Positions 41,990 to 54,900 of a DNA stretch of 64,000 bases are shown in pieces. Within the stretch, counting starts at the first letter, position 1. Each line of letters starts with the position of its first letter. The translations under genes and the position numbers were made by a program. Below the pieces are notes generated by a model, which did no database searches, was not told the origin of the DNA, and saw only the letters and a list, made by a program, of their open reading frames with translations. Origin of the DNA: Cristatella mucedo (Eukaryota; Bryozoa; Phylactolaemata; Cristatellidae); assembly GCA_009760855.2 (NCBI GenBank), contig WPIO01000017.1, positions 4,705,001 through 4,769,000 on the forward strand, in the 5' to 3' direction.

Positions 41990-42600
41990 AGATATTCGTA
42001 GCGTTACTCGGAAATTGGAAAGCCTGACTCAAAGTGAGCTCCGCTAGCAATTCTCCTATAGCATGTGCACGAATTCTGGGCGGCCAGCTCCACAGCAACT
42101 TCTTGCTAGATGACCATATATAGCGCCACTGTCAAGTTCGTCTACTTGTCAGCTATGAACCGTTGCAAAATTTCGGGGATGATTAAACAAGGATATCATA
42201 TCCAAACTGGTCAATGCATTTGTGACATTTCATCTAGACTTTTATAACCCAGTACTTGGTCTTCCTTTCTGTGCAGTAAGACACTTGCAGTTGGTGCAAA
42301 ACTCCGAAAGCCAGGCTTGTCTGTTGTGAACCTTGCGACTTGCCTCACTACCCATCTTCTCACCGACCTGCACTAGCTTTCCATCAAGCAGTGTGTAGAC
42401 TTCAAAATTCTGTCACTTTTTATGTCCATTCACTTGCTGCAGCCTACCAATCTGAAATATTTTCTGATCAAGCTCCTCAGCGTACCACCCACTCTTCTAA
42501 CTGTAGTCGTTTGGCTGACCTCTAACCACTCTCAAATCCTCTGGAGACCAGGCCTCCAGTTTGTATGCTCCCAAAGCCTAGAACTCATCACCGAATATGG
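41990..42600 (+). mobile_element. Old LINE A RT fragment
   Basis: Decayed LKIGSASIS-, DDHISST-, [12 protein letters not shown]- and PKAWNSLP-type segments in shifting frames, ending at about 42600 without the tail. Confidence 0.78.
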
Positions 42601-42906
42601 TGCATCCTCTTGTTGTTGGCATTTGAAAATAGATAAAAAGAAAAAAATAACTTTTTCCCTCGAAGCATTTGCTCAGTCCATGCATGGGCCTAGAGGGTCT
42701 TGGCCAACTTGGACCTAACCCGAACTGCTTCGTGCTCAAATGAAGGTTTCTTGTGGGTTTTACCAGCTGAGGCTTAACTTAAAACCGCTTAGCAGGTTTT
42801 TGCAATTTGATTGATGTGATCTTGATGCCATTTTTGCCGTGGTTCCTTAGGCTATTACATTGCCTTGTTTTGTAGGAGTGTGAGAAGTGGAGGTAGCCGA
42901 ACGGTG

Positions 42907-42961
42907 ATGGCAGCAGTCACGTTTGTGCTGCTTAGCCTTATTCCGGCATGCCTGGCTGCAA
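42907..42961 (+). CDS. Nrg: Neuroglian exon 1: signal peptide
   Basis: ATG in context ACGGTGATGGC, then 18 codons [18 protein letters not shown], a typical signal peptide ending in small residues. It ends one base into the next codon before GTATGT (phase 1), which fits exon 2. Support is from phase and signal character, not homology. Confidence 0.8.
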
Positions 42962-45900
42962 GTATGTATCTCAGTTTCTGGGTCACTCATTATTGTGGTT
43001 ACTGCTATCTGTATGTGCACTTCAAGTGACATGGTAATCAGAATCGATACATGATGGGGGCACACTAGTGCATTTGACAAGAATGCAGCCATAATGAGTT
43101 GTCCCATGTTGTTTGTTATCAGATAGCCATAATCAACAGTAACAACCCCTTATTCCACTAGCTGTGCCACATATCGCATGCAGCACTGCGTTTTTGAGGC
43201 TCTTCCAGCAGGTGCTTGTCTTGTTTAATCGTGTGCCCAACCAGGCCATTACCTTCGTTTGGCTGTTTGGTTTTTTTATTTGTTTGCCATGACATTAATC
43301 ACGTCACGTGGGGATATATATCGTTAGCATTGTAACTCGATGATGATAATGGATATGAAAAAAATACTAGCTGATTTAACAGACTCTTTTCGTATAGCGA
43401 CAGAAGAGCCTTTACGGTTATCACGACCGCTGGCAGTGGCGATAAAGGATCGCCCACCGCAGGATTCGAACCCACGACCTCGGGGCCGAGGTCGTGAAAA
43501 GCAACCGCCTTACCTAGTGAGCCATTAAGTGGATCAAATATGGCACACTGATAGCTGGTCGATTGCATTGGTGTAGGGATGTTATGAAGTAGCTTAACCA
43601 TCGGAATAGTGTTGGTGTTGTCTATTGCCGACGGTAAGAAACTCGTTTGGGGGGATGGTGCTGTTGGTCTCACAGCTGTGGATGCAGCTCGTGTGCTGGT
43701 GTAAGACGTCGGGGTGTGTGCGCTGCCTGTAGCTAAGGTATGCCTCACAGCTCGTGTGCTGCCGGCATGTAAGAGTCGAACCGTTAAGGTTGGTTGCATT
43801 GTGCAAGATTTAGCACTTGGCTGTCTGCACGACGATCTGCTGCTCAACGCCTGAAGTGCAACTTGCTCTGCTAGAAACTTTATCCTAGGCAACATGCAAA
43901 TGAGTGATATTGCAACCATTGCTTAAGGCAACACGCGCATGCAGCCATTTGAGTTTGTCGGGCACTGCTGCAGCAGTTCAGTGGATCGCTCGTGGGAGTT
44001 ATGCCCAGCTACCTTTACATGTGTAAGTCGATCAGCCGATACCGTGTCTTGTCGCTGACCACAGCAGCTGTTTTTGCAGCTCAGCACCTAATTAAAACAA
44101 GAACATGCATTCAGTCAATGCACTGGGATTTGGCTAGGGCACTGTGTGGAAAATTTAGAGCCCAGGCTCCAAGACCTGGGTTGAGTGCTCTAAAAGAAAT
44201 GTCGTGAGCTCCAGCAGTAGAGTACGTAGTTTGAAAGGGAAAAATCCAAGACTTGCGTGCTAGGCAAGTTCCATATTTAGCTTTCGACCACCTTGCATGC
44301 TAGGCAAGTATTATAGCAATCACGATAGAACTGAACTCAAATTGGAAATTCAAACAGTTGAGTTTGAATGAGGGGCTTGGCTGTTTTAGTCAGAGGTGTA
44401 ATAGTTTATCTGTTTAGCCAGAGGTGTGATAGTTAGACCATCTTCGGAGAGCTTGCAAACATGATGTCCTACTTGTCGACCGGCTGACATTTAGCAATTT
44501 CATTTAAAAGAACCCGACCGTGGCTAGCCATCAGATTTTTGTTTTTGCCCGAATTAAGGCGCTTCTGCTGCTGTGTAAGTGAGATTGTCTATCGGGATGC
44601 TTCCTAACTTAATGCAGTGGTTAGCGTTGGGTCTTGCGAACTTCTGATTCTCTCGGACTTGACTATTGTGGCTTGCTTTTGACCTAGGCCCAAAAATCAT
44701 TAACAATCCTTAACTTGGCACCAGAAATACACCGTCAGCTCACTACTTCAACCGCCCGTGCGACTGAATGTATCCATCTTGTTAAGAAAGGGTAAAAGTT
44801 GCAGCCCTAGAAGTAGTTACTGCCTCTCCCTCTGTTGGCCGATCAAACAGCCTTGGTTGCTGCTTTGCTTGGCAATGCTGTGCCATCTCATGGTTTATAC
44901 TCTCCCTCTTGCTGATGGGATTGCCAAGCGCAATCTAGGCTTTCACTTATATGCTGATGATACTCAGTTGTATCTTTACTTTGATCCCTCCCAGCCTTTG
45001 AGCACCTCGAATTCTCGTAACTTACTTGCAGCATGTATTGATGACATCCGCTCATGGATGGCAGCAAATTTTCTAAAACTAAGCTATGATAAAACTAACT
45101 TACTAGTTATGTCCAAACCCAGTGTGATTCAGAAATTAGAAAGGCTGACGCTCAAAATCGGCTCTGGCGGCATATCTCCTGTTGAATCTGCACGAAATCT
45201 AGGTGTCATGTTCCTTCACAGTTGCCACATCACACCACTTCTCTCCGACCTGCACTGGCTACCAGTCAAGCAACGGATCGACTTCAAGGTTTTGTCGCTC
45301 ACTTTTAGGTCCCTTCATTTAATGGCTCCAGCCTATCTCTCCGACATACTCCCCCATCAGGCCAAGCATCGTACCACCCGCTTTTCGGAATCTAACAGTC
45401 TACAAATACCTTGTACAAACCTCAAATCCTTTGGAGACCGTGCATTTAGCTCGTATGCTCTCAAAGCCTGGAACTCACTCCCGGCTTGCGTCAGAACATC
45501 TCCTGACTTGACCACATTTAAAAAGAACTTAAAAACACCTATTTAGGACACCATTTAGTGGGTCCCTGTGATTTGTCCTTCATGTGCTTGTGCGTGCTGA
45601 CACTGCATGCTGCCACTGACCACACTTGCATGCTGACCCTGTGCATGTCACACCTAACCATGTTATTCATGTTGTTTATCAAGCATGATATTACTCGCCA
45701 TTCAATCGAATTTCCCTTTGCAGCAAATGTAAAGCGTCTTGAAAGAGACTGAGTTCTCTGAGGGCGCTTTATCAAGTGCATTATTATTATTTTTATTATC
45801 TCACGGTAGAGATGGTTTGGCAGTGCCGTCGAATAGTAATTATTGGTATCTTGGTATTATTACGATGTTTATCCAGCAAAAGCCTCCAAGTGGTCTCTTA

Positions 45901-48900
45901 TTACACAGGACCGATAATACATATAACAGGCTTCTCGTTCTGATGCCAATCTCTTTTTTATTGCAATAAATGTGCATGGGCTGCACCTGAACTGCAGTGA
46001 CCATTCCAGAAGGTACTCGAGCATCTTCCCACGTGCGCCCCCTTGGTTATGCATAATCGGGTAGGGCGTGGTTTTAGTCAGTCACTGCTATCTAATGCAA
46101 GACAGAAGGGGACAGTTGGCAGAGGCAATCATGGGAAAACTCGTCCGAGCTTTGCCGAACACGGTGTCACTTCCTTGCTCTCGTGTGCGATAGGTGTGCA
46201 CCTGAGTCTGAGGAAGTACCCGTGTTGGTTGAATAGGGATCGATATTTGTATGTGGATTTCGTTCAAAGAAGGCTCTTGTGTTGGTATGAGGCACATTCA
46301 GAAGCGAGTAATATGATTTCAAAACGTTTAAGTGACCAGAGGCCGTTTGGCCGGGGACTGAGTGCCAAAATAGAACTCTGCCACGAATAGGGATCGATAG
46401 CTCAACCCTGGGTTACTGTCAGTGATCTAGCGATTAAGCTACCGAGACAGCTTTTCATTTGACACTCAACACAGGGAAATTTAAAGCCTCGGCTTTAAAT
46501 TTCCACATAAGTCCTCTAGCTGAAACTCGGTGTGCTGCCTGAATGTGTGTATGTAGTTGCAACTTTGTTACCAAGCTATGACAATACACTTGCTTCGGTC
46601 GGCGACCAGAGAGGATATCTGCTTTGCGACTCTGTGCGAAGGTCCAGGCTAGTCGGAAGGGGGGATCATCTCTACCTGTCAGCCGCCACATCCTTGGTAC
46701 CCAGTGAATCTCTGAATGTAGGTGTAGCCTTTATGCAAGTAAAGCAGTAATTACACAATATGGAATCAGTCGTCTGCTATGGGAATGAGCTGGTGCTATG
46801 GTTGAGAAGCCTAGAGAATAAGTATTTCAGATAAGTACGATATAATAATAATAATAATAATAATTCACTTGATAAAGCGCCCTCAGAGAACTCAATCTCT
46901 CTCTAGGCGCTTTACATTTGCTGTAAAGTGAAATGCAATTGAATGGTAAGTAAAATAGCAAGAGAGTGCAAAGAAGAGTGATATAGCCTGGAAGTTGATA
47001 TTCTGCTTGGTGAAGAGCTGCTGCTCACTTCCTCGACCAACCATATTCAGATGTGCTACTCTTTTTTACTGAGAGAATGGCTGGTCGATAACTGCTGCGC
47101 AGAGATAACTTTTATGATTTGAGCAAGCTAGAGGAATCTTGCGACCATGGCAACCTGTTAGTCCTCGTGGCATTGTGGGGGTACATATTTAATTCTTTAT
47201 TTACGGTTGCAAACTGTGCTAGCCAGTCCCTTGATGGTGCAATTGTTTGTCTAGAACGGTCGTTTAAAGACCTGCATGCCCACACTCAGTTTCACTTCTT
47301 TTTTTGGCATGGTATACTTACTCATGGCTTAATTTTAGTTCAGGTTGTGCATTCATTCCTGTGAGTGATTGCACATCTATATCTATGAAGAGTTTTTTAT
47401 TAGCAAATAAGTGTTTGCCTGTATTCGTGAGCTTGCTAATGCTCTTGTACATATCTTGCTATTGCAGTTACTATTCCACCACTCATATCCCAGCAGCCAG
47501 ACAAACTCATTGTGTTCCAGATCGGATTTGCAGTCCAGCTACCATGTGTTGCTACTGGTAACCCACCACCAACGTGAGTGAATGCTTTGGCTGCAGTCAA
47601 CTGCTGCCATTAGATGCATACCTTTGTTTGGATCCCTTCCAGCCTTCGAGCACGTTGAATTCTCTCAATTTCCTCGTTGCATGTATCGATGACATCCGCT
47701 CATGGATGGCAGCAAATTTTTGTAAATTAAATGGTAATAAAACTAACTTACTAGTTATGGGCAAACCAAGTGTGATTCAGAAATTGGAAAGGCTGACGCT
47801 TAAAATCGGCTCTGCCAGCATATCTCCTGTTGAATCTGCACGAAATCTGGGTGTCATGTTCCAAAGTGACCTTTCGTTAGACGACCACATCAGCTCCACA
47901 ATCAAGTCTGCCTACTTTCAGCTACATAACATTGCTAAAATGTGGGCTTGTTTAGATGGGGATACCACGTTTAAGTTGGTCCATGCATTTGTGACATCCC
48001 GTCTTGACTTTTGTGACTCACTGCTTGCTGGCCTACCGGCATGTGCAATCAGGCGCTTACAGCCGGTGCAAAATTCTGCAGCTAGGCTTGTCTGTCGTAA
48101 GTGTCGAAGTTGCCACTTCTCGCCGACCTGCACTGGCTACCAATCAAGCAACTCATCGACTTCAAGGTTGTGTCGTTCACTTTTAGGTCCCTTCATTCTT
48201 TCGCTCCAGCCTACCTGTCAGATCTACTGCCACCCGGCTATGCTTCATACCACCTGCTTTTCGGAAACTAACTGTTTACCTATACCTCGTACAAATCTCA
48301 TATCATTTTGTGACCGTATCTTTTGTTCGAATGCTCCCAAAGCCTGGAACTCCCTCCCGACTTCCATCACGACATCCCCTGACTCGATCACATTTAAAAA
48401 GAAATTTAAGGTGCACCTATTTAAGACAGCATTTAGTGGGCCCCTGTGATTCGTCCTTTATGTGCTTATGTGTACTGACACTGCATGCTGCCACTAACCA
48501 TACTTACATGCTGACCCGGTTCATATCACCCCTAACCATGTTATTCGTGATATTTATCAAGCATGATTTCTACCACTCACCATTCGATTGTGTTTCCTTT
48601 GCAGCAAATGTAAAATGCCTAGAAAGAGATTGAGTTCTCTGAGGGCGTTTTATTGAGTATATTTGTATTATTATTATTATTAGACAGTATGTACCATGCT
48701 AGCTTGCTTGCTGCTTTGTCACTCGATCTGTCTCTTGAACAGATATATGTGGACCTACAATGACCTTGCATACACAGCTGCTGCAACTGACAATCGTGTG
48801 CAGCAGCTACCAGGGGTTGGTACATTCATCATCAATGATCCAAGGACGAATGACCAGGGTTACTACAAATGTCGAGCTATGAACCCCTTCGGCATTGCAG

Positions 48901-51900
48901 TAGCAAATACTATTCTTCTTCTTAATGCTTGTGAGTGTGTATTAATTCGCAATCTTGGCAGTGCACTTTGTACGCCCTGCTGTTGCCGCCGGCCGCAGCG
49001 GACTTGTTCAACCGTTTCTGCTTTTCAGCACTGGATAGTTTTCCGAGGCTAACTCCAAACGTTGTTGGTGTTTCGCTTGGTAACCCTCTCACCTTTGTGT
49101 GTGGTCAGCCGAGCAGCTTCCCCATTCCGATTATCTATTGGCAGAAGTTTGACAGCAGTCTTCAGACATACGTCAGCATCAATTACGATGCACGTGTTAC
49201 ACAGGATCTTGATGGTATGCTGCTGTCGCTTGCTTTGCCCACTTTATAAGGTGGTCAGTGAAAGTGACTGTGGTCAGCTGCCTGGTGTACTATGTCGTAG
49301 GAAGGTACATGTTTGGAAGAAATCTGCTGTAGTACCTTGCTGTGCACCCCCTCTGCCACAAACGATTCACGTGTTACTCCTTTGTGTTTTTAGTTGCCAA
49401 TCTCAAGGTTGTAGTTGATTTTGTTTGGAAATCCTTCATTGCGGGTCCACATCGGTTTGTTCTAAAAATCGATTCCTGAGTCAGTCTTGTTATATTGAGA
49501 TTGGCTGTCTTGTTATCTGTTTAGGTTGTGTAGATACAGCTTTCATTTGAATGAAAAACTAACCTTTATAGTGAACTGTGGACAGAATAGGCATTATTTT
49601 GATGACCCATTGTTGAACTGTGAAAGTTGACTTGCTTTTATACTACCTCCAGGAAGACTGCATTTTACCAACATCATTCAAACAGATGAAGGCAACTACC
49701 AGTGCAACGTTCACAACCCTGTTCTTAGGAGGACGGCAACAAGTCGAGTCAACCAGATTACTATCACTGGTGGTAAGTCCTCAGCCTAAATTCACTTGTA
49801 TGAGTGAGCTCTTTCTTAGCTGAGATTTTTTTAATGGATAGAGTTCTGCTAGTGGGCGATGGTTTGCCAATTTTTGTATCTACATGATAAAGATTGTTGC
49901 TCTGCTGTGGGATGATCCAGCATAGTTGGCTATGCTGGAGCCTAGTACCAGCTAGAGATTGGAATACCTCATATCTTGAAAAACGTTGAGCGATCTCGTG
50001 CAAATTAGTTAATTGTGAACTGGTATTGATGAAGTACTTGCACGGGATTCGTTGTAGTTCAAGCATGTGTATGTCCTACTGCAGCGACCTTACCACTTGA
50101 GATATGCAAATGTAGCTGGGCATGGGTTTGAGATGAAATGAAGTTTTGCTTTTGCACCGGGGTGTTACATATTGAATATATTTTTTATTTTTGTACTTAA
50201 GTCCTTGCAATTGAGCAGATATGGTAATCAGTCATCATATCTGAGTCTCGTGATTGATATATCTCATCCTTGGTAACTGCCAGTCACTAGTTCATGCTAA
50301 GTGGAAGTTGCACTTAAAGAATTGTCAAATTCTTGTATATGTTTACATGCCAATGCCAACACATGCCGCACTGCGACTCATTTTTGTGTCACCGTGAGTG
50401 ACCATGCTCTTTCAGTTTATGGTAGTTCATCTATTGTTGAACCGATCGTTACTCCGGTTTGAGGCTTTACACATTGGTTGTATACACTTTGCCCGTGATC
50501 CTATCATACTATAATAATATGTAGTTGCAAAATGTGTCCTTAGTACACAAGCAGACTCAAACTGCCGTGTGAAGTGTTGAGATTGTGATGTGGTAGGGCA
50601 TAGCCCAGCCTATGGCAGTGCTGAGCCTAAATGTTATTGACTGTGGCTACCTGGCTGGTGCCCCCTCCCGACCTTGGCTAGCCAATCAGAGCGGCGCGGG
50701 GTCCCTGCTGCTAGGCGCTAGCAACACACTAGCCAATCGGTAGGCAGCGCTCCTGAGCCATGGGCGACAGAAGTTCCGGTGAGAGTTAACGTCACTGTAG
50801 TTTATTGTTTAACGTGATTGAGTATGGTTATGTCCGAGTGTTCTAAGTCGTTTGCTGTTTAGCAAGACGCTCACGCTCACAACAGCAGTGCAATAAACCA
50901 CACACGATCCTTCCTAACTGTCGGTACTTGCCGTACGGATACTCCCGTGGTTTTACTTTCAGGTTCGACTACCTCTCAGCGTCCTGTTTCGCTAATATAC
51001 TCGGCACCAGTGAATTTTGTGGCATACCGAGGGCAGATACTGAGACTGAAGTGTGTCTTCGGTGGCATGTAAGTTTATCGTTTTTTTTCGTGCGTCATTT
51101 GTTACTGCAGTAACTAAGCTTTGCTTTTAGGTGATTTAGCGTTATGCTCAGGGATATGCCACAATATGTGAGCCGTGATGGCACACTAGGTAAGGTGGTT
51201 TCTTTCACGACCTCGGTCCCACGGTCATGGGTTCGATTTCTTCGGTGGGTGATTCTTTATCGCCACTGCAAGCTGTGGTGATAGCCGTAAAGGCTCTTCT
51301 GTCGCTATACAAAAAGAGGCTGTTTAATCAGCTAGGATTTATTTATTTATTTATTTATAGGTTGATGGCCCCGTGCGAACCTCAAGTCAGTTGGGTTTTG
51401 AATGGGCTGTGGACTTCCCTGGTCAAGCTCATTCAGATTTAGACGATCTGGGTCAGGATTACTTACAACTTCAGTTGCATCCAACCGTAACTGGGCCACC
51501 AAAAACAGGCTGCCAAGTCTGTTCTGTTAGGCTAATCCTATTTTGACCGATCATCCTAGCGCCGAGTTGAGATGACAGTTCCCCCCACCCCAACCCCACG
51601 GAAGATGAGTGTACTATTGTAGATATCCTGAAAATGCCTTGATGTTGTATGTATCCAGCGAACTTCTTTTGAGCTCTAGAATAATCAGCTTCTATAGTCA
51701 AGCACCAGGGTTCAATTGAAGCAGACTGGAACCCGTGTAATAATAATAATACATTTGTGATAGTTCCCTCAGATAACCCATTCTCTCTCTAGGCACTTTA
51801 CATTCACTTCGAAGGAAGCTGTGTAATGATCTTGACCTTGGGTTGCTGGAAAGTGGTCTGCTAAAGACGTGGGTATTGTTGGTGTAAAGCCAATGAGAGA

Positions 51901-54900
51901 GTCAGTCAAGCTATGTCGTAGACTTGTTAACATGATTTATTGGTATTGTATCGTAAGCGATTTTCTGCTACTTTGGTAGAGTAGCAATACTTTATTTTTT
52001 TGTTAGCATATGTAAAGTGCTTATAAAGAGATTAAGTTATCTGGGAGTGCTGTAAAAATGTTTTATTATTATAATTATTTATAAACTGGTTTACATCTGG
52101 TTTTGTTAATGTCCTATCGAAGTTTGCTCCTACCTTTGTACTAACATGGGGGCCTATTTTTTAATGATAGTAGCATCTTCTGAATCTTGGCTTGGTGGAG
52201 TTAAGGATAGGGATCAGGATACTATGCCTTTGCTCATAACATGAGCCGTCAAGGTTGGAAGGCGATGTTGATTCCGTGGAGCCATCCCTATTCCACATAA
52301 TAGTCCATCTTAATAATAATAATAATGCACTCGATAAATCGCCCTCAGAGAGCTCAATCTCTTTCTAGGTGCTTCACATTTGCTGCAAAGGGAAGAGCGA
52401 TTGAATGATGAGTAATATCATGCTTGATAAACATGAATAACATGGATAGGGGTGACATGCACAGTGTCAGCAGGCATAAGCACATGAAGGACGAATCACA
52501 GGTACCCACTAAAATGCTGTCCTAAATAGGTGTTTTTAAGTTCTTTTTCAATGTCAAGTCAGGGGATGTTCTGAGGCAAGTCGGGAGTGAGTTCCAGGCT
52601 TTGGGAGCATACGAACTAAATGCGCGGTCTGCAAGGGATTTGAGGTTTGTACGAGGTATTGGTAAACTGTGGATTCCGAAAAGCGGGTCATACAATGCTT
52701 GGCCTGGTCTTATGCAATGCCACAAGGATCTTTGTTATTTAATATGCTGCCTCTGAAGTTGCTGTATTGTAAATGTACTTAACTAATTGTAAAACATGAG
52801 GCGGATTTGATAGTTAAGTAATTGGGAAGCATGCGGCAGTGCTGCAGCTGCTGGTTTGAGTCATATGATTATTGCTGATGGCTTCTTACTAAATAAGTCT
52901 GTGTATGAGCCGGGTCACAATCTCTCGTTGACCCATCTGCATCTCTTCTAACTCGCCTTAATGAGTCTGGCGAAGTACTGCATATGAGCCGTTCTGTAGG
53001 CCTACGCCATTCGTCCAGTGGCTCCGGGGTGATGGGACAGCAGTAAATTCCTCTTATGTGGCTGGATATGGGCTGGAAGTGATCATCCCGAGCACTTCAT
53101 ACACTGATGCTGGAACGTACGAGTGCCGAGGTTATAACACAGTCTCCACGAACCCTGGAACAGCAACAATGAAAGTCATTGTTTATTGTAAGAATTGTGC
53201 TTATCATTTTGAAGTTTTACGGTCCAACTTCCTTGCCGAAACAAACGTATGAGTCCTTGCATATGGAAGTCATTATAAAGCTTGGGCATGTGTGCTCTAT
53301 TGCAGCTACCCCTTATTTCGTTACCGTCCCGACTCCACAAACTCGAAGTATCGGTGACAGCGTGACATTCATTTGCCAAGGTGATGGTATACCAAAACCG
53401 ACTACAAGGTGGTACATTAACGGCAATCTGACTGTTGGTAAGTAGTATAAAGATACCGTAATGAAAAATTTCTTGATCGGAAGCCTGCTCATCGCTATTT
53501 TATATTGTATTGCACAACTCAATGTTCTGTAATATCCTTTGGAGACCGTGCATTTAGTTCGTATGCACCCAAAGCCTGGAACTCACTCCCGACTTGTTTC
53601 ACAAAATCCCCTGACTTGACCACATTTAAAAAGAATCTTAAAACACACATATTTAGGACAGCATTTAGTGGGTCCCTGTGATTCGTCCTTGATGTGCTGA
53701 TGCGTGCTGACACTGTGCTATTCTATTGCAACTATGAGAGTGCATGTAGTAGCTGCATATGTAAATCAGTAAATTGTCTCGCTTGGTGTTTTTGACATGA
53801 CACTCATCATAGCTGCATCATAGCTGTACCATCGTAATAGTACTGTAAATATTGCAAAGGGCGTAGTGTGACGTCAGCGACTTGTGTAAGTGGCGACAAC
53901 GTATTCACATTACAAATTACGAGCTGCTCACTGCTTGTGGATGATTCGCTGAGTCATAGTAGACGTACATTGCATGTTGCTCCCGGAAGTACTGTGCCAT
54001 ATTTCGGTGTGACGGAGGGACGGGTGGACTTTCTTGCTTTAATTAGTAGAGATATAGTTTGACACTGTAACACAATTTGGGTATCGGGCTGGCAAGTCGT
54101 TTTTCCTAATTGCTTGCCTCAAACGTATTGAAAATGGCCAGTATTCCGTACAAGCTTTGTTTTTGTGACCATGACACTGATTACCTTGAAATTGATTGCT
54201 TTTCTGGTAACTGACAAATTGTCTTGTACTTTTAATCTGAAAGAACAGCATATGAATTCCGATTAGCATGTATTTACTCTAAAGTTTCACAAAAATTGCC
54301 ATTCACTGGGTTGAGAATGGAGTAGATGTTCTAGATTTGCAGCGATAATGCAAATCGCTTTCTTAAGATGCCCTCAACCATTGTCCCCATATTGTCCTTT
54401 GGAATGTCGTCCTAAGCCTTGTAGATCCTGGTGAAAGCACTAGCCTTGCTCCTCTGAGTAAGCTCCCGTATTCTCCTTAAATTTGTCAAGATGGGCATCG
54501 AGGGTATAGACTTGGAGAGACATTCTCCATCCCTCTTTTGGACAGTTCTTTGTGAGAGCTGGAACCAGCAGCTCATACTTTTAAACTTTGTGATTGCCCA
54601 GAAGAGCCTCTGCTTCTTGGTGAATTCGTCACACTATATGATCTTCCTTATCTTTGGTCCGGTGAAGATACCAGCTTTGGCCTTGTATCTCTGTCTGTAA
54701 CTCCACAAAGTCATAAAGACCACGTGGGTGTTACGCAGGAGAGTTTTGTATAGCGCACTCACAGCCTAAGCGGCTTTCGGTACACATTCGGTAGCCAACA
54801 GACTTTGTCTCATGCAACAAAGAGAGTGGGAAGCATAGCACAGTCAGGAGAGCAGTTGCGGTAGTGAGTAGCATAGAAGTAGCAGCTCAGGGCCGCTAAA

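Larger units (their letters stand above)
42962..47467 (+). other. Neuroglian intron 1
   Basis: Contains SINE 43358-43527, LINE A 44880-45810 and LINE A tail 46845-46960. 43540-44640 and 45811-46844 show no recognised gene. Confidence 0.7.

Noticed and set aside
43420-43527. tRNA gene on the minus strand (A and B boxes present)
   Set aside because: The same sequence recurs about ten times with a common non-tRNA body and A/T tail, so these are SINE heads. Stems do not form a full cloverleaf.
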